In this document: in pieces, positions 17,070 to 25,810 of the stretch
Layout: the number at the start of each line of letters is the position of its first letter
How positions within the stretch are numbered: the first letter of the stretch is position 1
DNA from: Echinicola jeungdonensis
GTDB taxonomy: Bacteria; Bacteroidota; Bacteroidia; Cytophagales; Cyclobacteriaceae
Direction: 5' to 3'
Assembly (NCBI RefSeq): GCF_030409905.1
Contig: NZ_JAUFQT010000001.1
Location: 642,001 to 706,000 of the forward strand
Length of the DNA: 64,000 nt
Notes under the pieces: generated by a model
Seen by the model: only the letters and a program-made list of their open reading frames with translations
What the model was told of the DNA's origin: nothing
Database searches by the model: none
Position numbers and translations under genes: made by a program

Positions 17070-17768
17070 GGCAGCTGGCTTTTTTTATAGTTTTTCATTA
17101 ATACCTACCGATGATTTCTTTACTATTTGTCCGTCTCCGTTGTATTCAATATGAACAATGAAGTCATTAATCACATCTTCAATGATTTTAAAATAGATGT
17201 CAATTTCAATGAAAGACAATTCTGAATCTTTTGTTTTATCAGAAGAGAACCAAACTCCTTCGAGATTCTGGACTTCCCAATTCTCCGCATCTTCATCAGG
17301 TAAACTTTCATCAATCTTTATCCATGAATATTTGGGCATGAAGTGATAACTATGAATCAGTCGATGAGCAATCATTTTAATTGAAATGTTCTTTGTGGTC
17401 GGGTTATTGAGTTCATACAGTTTTTCAATTTCGTATCCATTAAAAATTGAAATTGGTTCATCAGATTGTTTACTGAAAGTTTTAATAGGATAGTTTTTAC
17501 CAATTAGTTCATCAGATAGCTTTCTCGCTTCTATCAATTTCCTAAGAATTATTGATGAGTAAATAGCGAACTTTTGGAGTTTAATAAATGCGATAGTCAG
17601 TATTTCACTTTCTTCTTGTTCTGAGTCATCATTCTCTTCAAATTCTAGGTCATAGTTCAGATCCGTTTCTTTAAAGAAATCTCGAATCTCTTCAAGATCT
17701 TTTTTAAGCTCAATTTTCCATACAGAACTGTCGTAAATCATGGTAGGTTATTTTAGCTTGCTGCCAAC
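17067..17768 (-). mobile_element. Putative gene cassette D
   Basis: Bounded by GTTGGCAGC (17067-17075) and GCTGCCAAC (17760-17768), a 9-base inverted match. It carries one gene of unknown function. IS91-like copy 1 begins exactly at the next base. Confidence 0.75.
17085..17741 (-). CDS. Hypothetical cassette protein
   Basis: I do not recognise this 218-residue acidic protein. It has a Glu/Asp-rich stretch (about 33-48), a helical segment FIKLQKFAIYSSIILRKLIE (about 53-72), and a conserved-looking middle IKMIAHRLIHSYHFMPKYSW (about 121-140) that could be a structural core. It has no signal peptide or membrane segment. It fills cassette D almost completely (15 bp and 27 bp from the ends), which supports it being the selected cargo. 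Confidence 0.7.
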   Translation of the reverse strand: MIYDSSVWKIELKKDLEEIRDFFKETDLNYDLEFEENDDSEQEESEILTIAFIKLQKFAIYSSIILRKLIEARKLSDELIGKNYPIKTFSKQSDEPISIFNGYEIEKLYELNNPTTKNISIKMIAHRLIHSYHFMPKYSWIKIDESLPDEDAENWEVQNLEGVWFSSDKTKDSELSFIEIDIYFKIIEDVINDFIVHIEYNGDGQIVKKSSVGINEKL

Positions 17769-17775
17769 GTAAAGT

Positions 17776-17841
17776 GTTTTAAACGCAATCTAGGCAAAAA
17801 ATAAACTATTTTCTTAAGACTATCAAGATTGCGTTTAAAAC
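17776..17841. repeat. Subterminal hairpin of IS91-like copy 1
   Basis: A perfect 16-bp inverted repeat, GTTTTAAACGCAATCT (17776-17791) and AGATTGCGTTTAAAAC (17826-17841), with a 34-nt loop. It lies 7 bp inside the end downstream of the transposase gene, where IS91-family elements keep a replication-end structure. Confidence 0.85.
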
Positions 17842-18051
17842 ATAGTTGGACGGAGCCGGTGAACTGCTATGGGCATTTGTCTTTCATGGATCTTTTCTTG
17901 GCGGGAGTTTTCAGGAGGTTCTTTGGTTTCGCTGTTTAAAGCTTCTAGTTTGATTGATGGTTTTGCTGGAAAAAGGCATATTTTTCCCTGGGAAACCTTT
18001 TCCCTCCAATCTGTTCTTCATGATGTCAATGAACGTCCCGTTTATAAAGTT

Positions 18052-19227
18052 TCAGGGGCCTTTTTCTTTTGGTGAAGCAATCCCGAACACCATTTTTCCC
18101 CGTTTACAGCAGGGGCAAAGGAAGAAGTCCGGGCCCAGTACCTCTTCAAGTATCTCGTAAGTGGTCAGTCCCTGGTAGAAGGAGATGTACCCTGTCTTTT
18201 TCAGCAAGCTGAAGCAGGTTTCCATTTTGGTCCTGCTGTTTGCCGAGGCCATGATCCCGTAGTACCTGATCTTGTAAAATCCAGAAGGGAGGATGTGCTG
18301 CATAAACCTCCTTACAAACTCGTGGCAGCTGAGGCTCATGGTCCTGTTCCTGTTGTCCCTGTAGTCCTTCCACCTGAAACTGACCGCTTTCCCATCAGTC
18401 CATTGGATCCTGCTGTTGCTGATGGCCACGCGGTGGGTATACCTTCCCAGATAGCTGACCACCTGGTTTGCCCCCCTGAAGGTCTTTTTGATGTAGACAT
18501 GCCAAAACTTTGCATAGGCTTCCCGCCTGAGAAGCCTTGGGTCGGCAAACAGTTTTGCCTGCTTTTCCGGTATCCTGAGAAGGTTTCCTTCCAACGCCCT
18601 GATAAGTTTTTCCATAAATACGCCCCTGTAAATAGCTGACAGTGCCTTCACCGGAACAAAGAACTTTTTATGGGCGACGATCCACTCCTGCCCATCGCTG
18701 TCCAGTCCCCCGGCAGGAACAAGCATGTGGATATGTGGATGGTAGGACAGGGACTGTCCCCATGTATGCAGCACCGCCATACAGCCGCTTTCAACCCCCA
18801 GAAAAGCGGGGTTCAGGGCAGCCTTTTTCACTGCGGCCGAAGAGGCTTCAAACAGGAGCTTGTAACCATACCGCTGGTTGGTATAAAAAAGCGGCCTGAG
18901 AAAGTCCGGGACGGTGAACACTACGTGAAAGTACCTCACCGGCAGCAACCTGCTCCTGAGCTTTTCTACCCATACCTGCTGTTTGATATACTGGCACTTG
19001 GGACAATGGCGGTTCCGGCAGCTGTTATAGCTCGTTTTGGTATGGCCACAGCTGTCACATGCCAGGGTATGGGAACCCATTTCAGATGTCCTGCAGGAAA
19101 TGATGTCCAGATAGGCCTTGTACTGGGCGGTACACGGGCTGTTTCCTGAAAGAAAGGATTCTTTCTGCCCCAGAAGGATATCGGAAAGTTCTACCCCGCT
19201 GTTCCTCTTGTTAAGGATATCCATCAC
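18052..19227 (-). CDS. IS91-family (HUH/Y2) transposase, copy 1
   Basis: This 391-residue rolling-circle transposase has an N-terminal zinc-binding motif (CDSCGHTKTSYNSCRNRHCP, then KCQ), the HUH metal site in SYHPHIHMLVPAGG (about 160-173), and the two catalytic tyrosines in VVSYLGRYTHRVAISNSRIQ (Y-x3-Y). A C-terminal CPCCKRGKM zinc knuckle follows. It nicks and transfers single-stranded DNA without target duplications. It overlaps the recombinase stop/start by 4 bp (19224-19227). It is complete and identical in protein sequence to copy 2. Confidence 0.95.
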   Translation of the reverse strand: MMDILNKRNSGVELSDILLGQKESFLSGNSPCTAQYKAYLDIISCRTSEMGSHTLACDSCGHTKTSYNSCRNRHCPKCQYIKQQVWVEKLRSRLLPVRYFHVVFTVPDFLRPLFYTNQRYGYKLLFEASSAAVKKAALNPAFLGVESGCMAVLHTWGQSLSYHPHIHMLVPAGGLDSDGQEWIVAHKKFFVPVKALSAIYRGVFMEKLIRALEGNLLRIPEKQAKLFADPRLLRREAYAKFWHVYIKKTFRGANQVVSYLGRYTHRVAISNSRIQWTDGKAVSFRWKDYRDNRNRTMSLSCHEFVRRFMQHILPSGFYKIRYYGIMASANSRTKMETCFSLLKKTGYISFYQGLTTYEILEEVLGPDFFLCPCCKRGKMVFGIASPKEKGP

Positions 19228-20033
19228 AGCTCGTCCAGGGGACTTTTGATCTGTGCCGGATTCAAGTTGGTCACATGCAGGTAAACCGTAGTGGTCCTGA
19301 GGGATTTGTGGCCCAACAGCTCCTGGATTAACCTGACATTGGTTCCCTGCTCAAGAAGGTGCGTGGCAAAGGAGTGGCGAAGGGTATGGAAAGAAGCATG
19401 CTTTGTTACCCCTGCGCATTCCATGGCTTTTTTTAAAACGCACTGTGCACTCTTTTCACTGTGGGGTTTGCCAGGTGTCCGGCCTTCGAAAAGATAGGTT
19501 TTGGGCCGGTAGTACCTGTAGTATTCCCGGAGCCTTTCCAACAGCCCTTTTGGCAGCAGGGTATACCTGTCCTTATATCCCTTTCCTCCCCTTACTTTCA
19601 GCTGCATCCTGTCACTGTCGATATCACAGGGCTTCAGGCTGATCACCTCGTTCAGCCTCAGACCGGAGGCGTAGGTGAGGGCCAGCAGGCAATAATGCTT
19701 TCTGTTCCTTATGGAGTTCAGTATAAGGGATATCTCCTCTTTCGAAAAAACAGAAGGGAGGAGTTGGGGCCGTCTGGGCCGCTTGATTCTTACCGGATCC
19801 CAGCTCCTGCCCAGGACATCTTTGAAAAGTATTTTGAACGCACTGATGGTCTGATTCACCCCTGAAGGGGACATTTTGTTGACTTCGACCTTATGGAAAA
19901 GGTATTCCTTTAACTTACCAATACTGATCTGTTCGGGGATCTTTCCAAAATGTTTGGAAACTGCCGATACAAGGCTGATGTAGGTACTGATGGTCCTGGG
20001 GGAATAGTTCCTGACCAACATTTCCTCATACAT
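19224..20033 (-). CDS. Tyrosine recombinase of IS91-like element, copy 1
   Basis: This 269-residue XerC/D-like recombinase has an N-terminal SAM-like core-binding domain (NYSPRTISTYISLVSAVSKH) and a catalytic domain with Arg in TYASGLRLNEVISL, Lys in VRGGKGYKDRYTLL, HxxR in SFHTLRHSFATHLLEQGTNV, LGHKSLRTTTVY with the nucleophilic Tyr, and a C-terminal tail IKSPLDEL. It lacks the extra helical segment of integron integrases. Bacteroidota IS91 elements often carry such a gene; its role in transposition is unclear. It is the first gene on the element's coding strand and is translationally coupled to the transposase. Confidence 0.93.
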   Translation of the reverse strand: MYEEMLVRNYSPRTISTYISLVSAVSKHFGKIPEQISIGKLKEYLFHKVEVNKMSPSGVNQTISAFKILFKDVLGRSWDPVRIKRPRRPQLLPSVFSKEEISLILNSIRNRKHYCLLALTYASGLRLNEVISLKPCDIDSDRMQLKVRGGKGYKDRYTLLPKGLLERLREYYRYYRPKTYLFEGRTPGKPHSEKSAQCVLKKAMECAGVTKHASFHTLRHSFATHLLEQGTNVRLIQELLGHKSLRTTTVYLHVTNLNPAQIKSPLDEL

Positions 20034-20169
20034 CCGTTGACGAAGACTTTTTTTTCCATGATGTTATTTATTTAATGGTAAAACATGGAGTGAATTTAGG
20101 GTAAATCACTGAAAATAAATTGGTTAACTGTTCAAAATCAAATAGCTACCGACGTAGGAGGTTTTGTTC

Positions 20170-20293
20170 AACGGTCTCGTGTATGAGCAGTAGCGGATTT
20201 TAACCCACTAAACTGTCAGATAGCACCGACCTTTGATTTATAGTTTTACGTTTCAAAATAGCACTAAACCCGCTATTGCTTATACACAATGTT
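20170..20293. repeat. attC-like palindromic site 8
   Basis: A 124-bp imperfect palindrome that starts at the IS91-like junction: left arm AACGGTCTCGTGTATGAGCA GTAGCGG, right arm CCGCTATTGCTTATACACAA TGTT. TGTATgAGCAgTAGCGG pairs with CCGCTAtTGCTtATACA. It belongs to cassette D's downstream end once the IS is removed. Confidence 0.88.
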
Positions 20294-20471
20294 GTGCGTT
20301 CGTGCTTTATTTTTCTTTTCGTTTTAGTCTTCATTTTCAATGTCCACCTGTGCGGTGGGGCATTTTTTAAAATTTCTCTTTTCTAGGGCATGGACTTGGA
20401 AGCTCTTTTGCAGGTTATGGTCGAGCGTTTGCATTGTGCGACCTGCAAATGTGCTTGCAAGTGTGCGTTGG

Positions 20472-22058
20472 CTAAACTCTTATTTTCTTTTCTCCTTTTT
20501 GTTCTGCTCGTTGCTCACTGGTTTTTTCAATCTCTTGTTTTAATATTCTCATGTGAGCGGCTATCTGCCTTTTAATGCTTGGTGAGTTCATTCCTTCTTT
20601 TCGATCACCCGAAGAATTAGTGTAATATTTCTTTGAGGCATTGTTTGCATAAGATAAGAAGTTCCTCTTCCCAAGATGAAAGTAACGACTGAAAATTTGC
20701 TGTTTAAAAATGGTATCTGATTTTGAGTTTTCACTGTAAGCCATTGAAACCGATTTCACTATTCTGGCTTTCATCTTTCTAAAATAGCGTGAAAGGCTTC
20801 CAGGTCTTATGTATATGCTCTTGCCATTGAATTCAAATCCCAAGTATTGTAGGTTTTTGAAATTAGAATCGCTGTTCGGTAAAAGATCAAAGGTTTGAGT
20901 CGCCTCAACAAACTCACGCTTATAAGACCTCATATGGCCGCTTGGAGATGGTTTGAAGTCAACCACTTCTGTTTTACGGTTTTGGATGGTCAATTTATAT
21001 TCCCGATTGATCAGATCCATTAAGTAATCTTTTAGCTGATTGACTTGGTCGGGTTTGCAAATTACAAGAAGGTCATCACAGTATCTGCGATATACAAAAC
21101 CTTCCTTTTGACCTTTTTCAAATATTTCACGATCAAATTCAGCGAGATAAATGTTTGAAAGCAAAGCGCTCATTGCTGAGCCCTGAGGTATCCCATTTTT
21201 GCTAAGGGATCTATCCTTATTGCGGTTAATGGTTACTAGCTTCCTTTTGCGTAATAGCTCCATCTTATTGAGAAAAGATGAGCCGTTGATGTCATTAGGT
21301 ATAAGGTCAAGCAATGACTGATATCCCTTAGGTACTCTCTGTTTACCTTTATATTTCTTACGCTGCTCTTTTTCGAGTTTATTTAGGTTGATATTAAAGT
21401 GCTTTAGAAAGCTAGCATAGTTAACATAGCTGTATTTTGTAAGGGATCGGAATACCTTGTACTGGTCAAGTGGTAAATCATCTTCTTCAATAACCTTGCA
21501 CCACATTTTTTTCAAAATAGAGTGGTCGATGTGATCGAAATAGCCTTTAATGTCGAGTGCAATTACAGAGCATTCGCCATTTTCTGAGTAAGCTGATTTA
21601 ACTTGGTCAAACGCCTCTTTTGCAAACTGAATGTTGCATTTACCATCCAAGTCACTTCTGTATGCTAAAACAACTTCTTGAAATCCCTTTTTATGAATAT
21701 ATTCTTGATAAACCTTGTTAAGAGCAAAAGAGTAAAATCCATAGACGTAGGTGTCGAAATGAGAAGCAAAAGAGATGGGGCGGATTTTGGTCTCTAAATC
21801 ATATTTTCCTCCACCCGTAAGGGCTTTATCTTCTTGCCATTTGTATCGAGGAGTTTTCTGAAGAATCTTAACCAAGGGAGTGAAGTCATGATTTTTCATG
21901 CGCTTCATTGAAGGATCAGAAAGTAAATCGTAAAGACGTTTTTTGTCTTTCGGGAAGTTGAAGTAAGGGTCGAATTGTGGGTAGGTTTTAAGATTGAAGT
22001 CGTCTTCAACCTTTTTAACGTAGGCATTCCACAATTCTTCGGTAAAAATTGTTTTCAT
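20472..22058 (-). CDS. Defence-type reverse transcriptase (UG/Abi-like, DRT family)
   Basis: This protein of about 528 residues (ATG at 22058 chosen; a frame open 14 codons further lacks RT sequence) is an RNA-directed DNA polymerase. Visible RT motifs are the palm entry KYDLETKIRPISFASHFDTY, VIALDIKGYFDHIDHSILKK (first catalytic Asp), NGIPQGSAMSALLSNIYLAE and the active site VYRRYCDDLLVIC (YCDD), then the thumb-proximal YLGFEFNGKSIYIRP. A lysine-rich helical tail follows. The stretch LAYRSDLDGKCNIQFAKEAF is reminiscent of the unknown-group RTs used in phage defence (possibly DRT2-like; low certainty on the class). It has no maturase/endonuclease domain, so it is not a group II intron protein. 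It sits downstream of a type I R-M operon, from which about 480 bases of structured non-coding DNA separate it. Confidence 0.85.
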   Translation of the reverse strand: MKTIFTEELWNAYVKKVEDDFNLKTYPQFDPYFNFPKDKKRLYDLLSDPSMKRMKNHDFTPLVKILQKTPRYKWQEDKALTGGGKYDLETKIRPISFASHFDTYVYGFYSFALNKVYQEYIHKKGFQEVVLAYRSDLDGKCNIQFAKEAFDQVKSAYSENGECSVIALDIKGYFDHIDHSILKKMWCKVIEEDDLPLDQYKVFRSLTKYSYVNYASFLKHFNINLNKLEKEQRKKYKGKQRVPKGYQSLLDLIPNDINGSSFLNKMELLRKRKLVTINRNKDRSLSKNGIPQGSAMSALLSNIYLAEFDREIFEKGQKEGFVYRRYCDDLLVICKPDQVNQLKDYLMDLINREYKLTIQNRKTEVVDFKPSPSGHMRSYKREFVEATQTFDLLPNSDSNFKNLQYLGFEFNGKSIYIRPGSLSRYFRKMKARIVKSVSMAYSENSKSDTIFKQQIFSRYFHLGKRNFLSYANNASKKYYTNSSGDRKEGMNSPSIKRQIAAHMRILKQEIEKTSEQRAEQKGEKKIRV

Positions 22059-22539
22059 AAGCATTTTCAATGGGAGCCTGGGCCATGGACATACCGGCAA
22101 GCCGATACCGTGTATTTTGACACGTCCCCCAATCCACAGAGGAATTTCACCTCACTGGGGCCCTATCTCCATCCCTTGGCGGATCATATTTCTATGCCGC
22201 ACTCCAGATCGCAACTCAGCGTTTCCGCCTCCAACAACCTGACCCGAATTCACATTCGCGGTATTAAATCCTCACTAACGCAAGGGTTAGGGGGAAGATT
22301 GAACAAACGTAAGTGTATGAAGACAGGGACTTTAATTATCAACTTTATTACGATACTTCTATATATAATTATAGGGGTATCAGCAGACAACTTGACAGCA
22401 GAACTGTCAGCCTTGGCATCCTTATTGAGGATAGTCAAGGAAAGTGTTAACTTAAACCTTACACCAACAAACCTTTTCTAATTGCTCAGAAATACTTTGA
22501 AGCATTATTCACTAGTCAACTAATATGCCAACCTGAAAA
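22059..22539 (-). ncRNA. Candidate structured ncRNA upstream of the reverse transcriptase
   Basis: These 480 bases between hsdS and the RT have no credible ORF but are richer in G+C than most local intergenic DNA. They hold several clear hairpins: GACAG-CAGAA-CTGTC (22394-22408), CTAAC-GCAAGG-GTTAG (22275-22290), CGTGT-ATTTTG-ACACG (22109-22124) and CGGC-AA-GCCG (22095-22104). Several classes of defence RT use an RNA encoded directly upstream as template. Position and structure suggest that here; this is inference, not proof. Confidence 0.4.
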
Positions 22540-23847
22540 TCAGGACAATATGGCAGACTCAGGCTCCAACGCCTCCCGCAACACCTGCTGCAAAAGCAAC
22601 TCATTCTGCTGCTGACTTTCTTTGATGCTGGCCTCCAACTCATCACAATAGGCCATTAACTCATCCAACTTAACTACTATGCGTTGTTGTTCAGAAAGTG
22701 GGGGTAATGATAATAATAGAGCATTGAGTTTGGTCGCATTAACATTTGGTTGACCAGCACCCCAAGCTGCTTCATAAAGTTGTTCCCAGTAAAAAGGACT
22801 TTCCAAAAAATATTTTAGAAAAGAGGCATTTAATGATTTTGAAGGGATTATCCTGATTAGATATGACGCAAATAAAGTTGTGTTAGGTGGCTCCTCATTC
22901 ACAAGGAATGACTTTCCGATTGTCCCTCCTGTACGTGCAATGACTATATCGTTAATGCCTAATTTGTAGCTTAAAATGTCTTTCTCTTTATAATTGCAAC
23001 CTGGAACACTTTCCCAATTAACGCTATTGTCTTGAATATCTGTTATCCTCAGTAGCCTTACTTCCTGTAGGATAGGATTAGCAGAAGCATTGAATCCATA
23101 ATGAATGTTATTTGAAATTACACCCAGCCTACACCACCTCCAATTCTCAGGAATTTCAAAAGGTATTTCCTCTTCGGTAATGGGTGGCAGATGTTTTTGC
23201 TTCTTGATTTTCTTTTCCTTTATCAAGCGTTCTTTCTCGGCTTTGATTTTTTCAAGCAGCACCGAAGCAGTCTCGTCATTGATGTCTTGTGGTACCAACC
23301 TGCCCTGCATGGCTTCCCGTAAAAAGGCATGTCGAAGTTTTTTGACCATTTCAAGTTGGTGTTCTATTTCTTCTCCTAGATCGTTACTTTTTTCTTCAAG
23401 TACTGAGTGTTGTTGAACAAAATCTATTTGAGCCTCAATTGGAGGAATAGGTATTTCAACTTTGGCAATTTCCTTCATTGGTAAGGTCACATTGGCCATG
23501 CCTTTCATTCTGCTAACCAATTCCTTCTCTCTGTTCAGATCTAAAAAGCGGAATAGATAGTCAGCTCTTAAAACATTTTCATCTTTTGGGATAACGGCAC
23601 AGAGAATATTTCCAACAGCAAATTTTCCTGATTGAAAATGGATTCGCTTTAAGCTTTTGTGACCATGACCTGTTGAAGACACTAGTGGAATGATAACCGC
23701 ATTGCCTTCAAAATGAAACTCGTTGTGGGAAAGTCTTTCTTCGGCAGTAACTACTAAAGGAAATTCGCCTGGAGTTGCTTTTTGAATTCCAATCTTGCCT
23801 TTCTCAATATGGCATAAATCTCCTAATGTTTTCGTCTTCCAAATCAT
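22540..23847 (-). CDS. hsdS: Type I restriction system specificity subunit HsdS
   Basis: This 435-residue subunit recognises the bipartite DNA target for the HsdMS methylase and HsdRMS nuclease. It has two target-recognition domains: the first about 1-145 (KTLGDLCHIEKGKIGIQKAT, VEIPIPPIEAQIDFVQQHSV) and the second about 240-410 (PFEIPENWRWCRLGVISNNI, LPPLSEQQRIVVKLDELMAY). Each ends in the conserved P-P-L/I-x-E-Q-x-x-I spacer helix. The central helix includes LRHAFLREAMQGRLVPQD. It overlaps hsdM by 4 bp. The TRDs are full-length, so the enzyme is probably functional; the target sequence cannot be read from the protein. Confidence 0.93.
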   Translation of the reverse strand: MIWKTKTLGDLCHIEKGKIGIQKATPGEFPLVVTAEERLSHNEFHFEGNAVIIPLVSSTGHGHKSLKRIHFQSGKFAVGNILCAVIPKDENVLRADYLFRFLDLNREKELVSRMKGMANVTLPMKEIAKVEIPIPPIEAQIDFVQQHSVLEEKSNDLGEEIEHQLEMVKKLRHAFLREAMQGRLVPQDINDETASVLLEKIKAEKERLIKEKKIKKQKHLPPITEEEIPFEIPENWRWCRLGVISNNIHYGFNASANPILQEVRLLRITDIQDNSVNWESVPGCNYKEKDILSYKLGINDIVIARTGGTIGKSFLVNEEPPNTTLFASYLIRIIPSKSLNASFLKYFLESPFYWEQLYEAAWGAGQPNVNATKLNALLLSLPPLSEQQRIVVKLDELMAYCDELEASIKESQQQNELLLQQVLREALEPESAILS

Positions 23848-25280
23848 TGAACAGCTTCTCTAATATGATTTAGTAGTTTGTGGCTTCTATCAAAAGAAGA
23901 GTCTAGCATAGTCATAAGTTCAGCACTTGAATGTTCAACTTCCTCTTCTTTCTTATTTGGGTTGTTTATGTCTAAGTCATAATTTCTACCAATAATTGTT
24001 TGAATATCTACCTTCCAAGCAAGTTCATTTTCAACCCGATTATTCCACCAGTCCTTAATAGGTGCAAATTCTGAAAGCATGAGTGGTTGCGTTTTACTGT
24101 AGCTTTTTTGTCCTTCTGGTAAACGGTGTTCATAATACCAGACTTCTTTGGTGGGTTCACCCTTCGTAAAGAAAAGTAAGTTGGTTGCCACCGTTGCATA
24201 AGGTTTGAAAACAGAATTTGGTAAACGGATAATGGTGTGCAGGTTGCAATCTTCTAGTAACTTTTTTCTCACTCTTTCTTTTACACCATCTCCAGTTAAT
24301 GAACCGTCAGGTAAAACAATACCCGCCCGTCCGCCATTTTTCAGCAAATGCACCATCAGCACCAAAAAGAGGTCGGCACTTTCCTTGGTTCGGTAATTCT
24401 GCGGAAAGTTGTTTTCGTTGTTGTTGGCTACAATGCCCCCAAAAGGTGGGTTAGCTAATATCAAGTTTACCCTGTTCTTTTCGGTGTAGTTGCTCAGCGG
24501 TTGGTCTAAACTGTCACGAAACTGGATGTTGGGTACTTCCATGTCGTGCAAAATCAAATTGGTGGTTGCCAGCAAATACGGAAGCGGTTTGTATTCCCAA
24601 CCCACAATGTTTGTGGCAATGCTTTCGCGTTCTTCTACGCTGTTGGCTTGTTTTTTCAAATGCTCTATGGCAGCCGTTAAATAACCACCTGTTCCGCAAC
24701 TCGGGTCTAGAATCTTTTCGCCCAATTGCGGATTCATCATTTCGCAGATAAACTCAGTAATCGATCTGGGTGTATAGAACTCACCACTTTTGCCTGCACT
24801 TTGGAGTTCCTTCAAAATGGTTTCGTAGAGTTCGCCAAAAGCATGGCGGTCTTTGGCAATGTTGAAGTCAATTTCGTTGAGCTTGTTCAACACCTTGCGG
24901 ATGTTGATGCCGCTTTTCATGTAGTTGTTATTGCCGTCAAACACCTCACGCACCAGTAAGGCACGTTTGTTTGCCAGGTCATCACTCATGCCCACTTTTA
25001 GGTTTTTGAGCGTTGGGAAGAGTTTTTGATCTACAAAAGCTTGCAGCTCGTCACCCGTCATACCTTCATCATCACCAGCCCATTCTTCCCAATGGAATTC
25101 GGCAGGGATAGGGCTTTCGTAATCGTCTTTGATAATTTCTAATTCCTTGTCCTTGTCGGAAAAGATTTTCAAAAAGAGCATCCATCCCAACTGCTCAATG
25201 CGTTGTGCATCACCGTTCAGTCCAGTGTCTTGCCACATGATTTTGCGGATGCTGTCTATGATTCCTTTGAGGTTTGCCAT
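23844..25280 (-). CDS. hsdM: Type I restriction system DNA methyltransferase subunit HsdM
   Basis: This 478-residue N6-adenine methyltransferase begins with an HsdM helical domain (LGWMLFLKIFSDKDKELEII). The SAM-binding motif I-type segment is GEKILDPSCGTGGYLTAAIE, the catalytic motif is LILANPPFGG (NPPF), and upstream of the fold is ELYETILKELQSAGKSGEFY-TPR, typical of type I M subunits. It overlaps the PRTase stop by 1 base at 25280 and hsdS by 4 bases, so it lies in a tight operon. Confidence 0.95.
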   Translation of the reverse strand: MANLKGIIDSIRKIMWQDTGLNGDAQRIEQLGWMLFLKIFSDKDKELEIIKDDYESPIPAEFHWEEWAGDDEGMTGDELQAFVDQKLFPTLKNLKVGMSDDLANKRALLVREVFDGNNNYMKSGINIRKVLNKLNEIDFNIAKDRHAFGELYETILKELQSAGKSGEFYTPRSITEFICEMMNPQLGEKILDPSCGTGGYLTAAIEHLKKQANSVEERESIATNIVGWEYKPLPYLLATTNLILHDMEVPNIQFRDSLDQPLSNYTEKNRVNLILANPPFGGIVANNNENNFPQNYRTKESADLFLVLMVHLLKNGGRAGIVLPDGSLTGDGVKERVRKKLLEDCNLHTIIRLPNSVFKPYATVATNLLFFTKGEPTKEVWYYEHRLPEGQKSYSKTQPLMLSEFAPIKDWWNNRVENELAWKVDIQTIIGRNYDLDINNPNKKEEEVEHSSAELMTMLDSSFDRSHKLLNHIREAVQ

Positions 25281-25810
25281 TATGTTGTTTTTAATATTAC
25301 TGCTCCAATTATATAAGCGGTTGAATATTTTTCTTGAAGTGCTAACTCCATAGCACGGAATGTAGAACCCTTAGAATAAATATCATCCACTAATAATATA
25401 GAATCAATTCCTTCAGGCATATCATCTGAGCTTTCACTAAGATATATGTTGTCCAGAAGTTCATCATCAGTCATTTCATTTGTTATTGTAATGGCTTTAA
25501 ATGTCTCTGCTTTTTGAAAGAATTCTGAAAGGTCAATCTTATCTGAGAACCTTTCTCTCATTTCGTTTCTAAGATGTCTATTGAATGGCTCTGTGTGACT
25601 TGGAGCCACAGCAAAAGCATCAAACTCTAAAGCACTTACGTTATCTGCTAATTCTTTGAGAATGTTTTTTCCTTCTACTCTGTTCCATAGAGACAATAAA
25701 TCGTCTGCCATTTCTGGTTGATGGATTTTTGCAATTCTGTACCTGTGTGGGATTGCATACTTGGTCGTTTGGCCACCCTTGAATTCAGATAAAAAAACTT
25801 TTAATTCCAT
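25280..25810 (-). CDS. Phosphoribosyltransferase-like protein inside the R-M operon
   Basis: This 176-residue protein has a PRPP-binding signature near residues 135-155 (GIDSILLVDDIYSKGSTFRA) and the PRTase fold around it (ALEFDAFAVAPSHTEPFNRH early, STAYIIGAVILKTT at the end). ComF/orotate-type enzymes use this loop to bind 5-phosphoribosyl pyrophosphate. It sits between hsdR and hsdM with no gap (25810/25811 and 25280), so it is a co-translated part of the system, not a passenger. Such proteins are not a standard R-M subunit. It could be a nucleotide-level sensor or an effector that consumes or modifies nucleotides. The early hood region is unrecognised. Confidence 0.75.
   Translation of the reverse strand: MELKVFLSEFKGGQTTKYAIPHRYRIAKIHQPEMADDLLSLWNRVEGKNILKELADNVSALEFDAFAVAPSHTEPFNRHLRNEMRERFSDKIDLSEFFQKAETFKAITITNEMTDDELLDNIYLSESSDDMPEGIDSILLVDDIYSKGSTFRAMELALQEKYSTAYIIGAVILKTT

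Larger units (their letters stand above)
17769..20169 (-). mobile_element. IS91-like element with tyrosine recombinase, copy 1
   Basis: A 2.4-kb element present twice in the window (offset exactly 10954 bp). I find only two base differences between copies (18673/29627 silent; 19463/30417 His to Tyr in the recombinase). It encodes an HUH transposase and a tyrosine recombinase whose genes overlap by 4 bp. One end carries a 16-bp inverted repeat hairpin, the other ends in GTTC. The junctions are CCAAC|GTAAAG and GTTC|AACGG: AAC is present at both, so either it is a 3-bp duplication or one copy belongs to the element. On removal, GCTGCC-AAC-GGTCTCG reconstitutes the left end of attC-like site 8. 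Confidence 0.9.

Noticed and set aside
9158..20293. The palindromes as MITEs or transposon ends with target duplications
   Set aside because: Flanks of each palindrome are not direct repeats. The matches are inverted and span each gene block, which transposition does not explain.
20472..22100. Group II intron or diversity-generating retroelement origin of the RT
   Set aside because: There is no maturase/endonuclease domain, no intron 5'/3' structure and no adenine-variable template/variable repeat pair around it. The motif GIPQGSAMSALLSNIYL differs from the group II form.
22250..22438. 62-codon minus-strand frame upstream of the RT as a protein-coding gene
   Set aside because: It covers only part of a hairpin-rich region and has no recognisable protein sequence; I treat the region as a candidate RNA.
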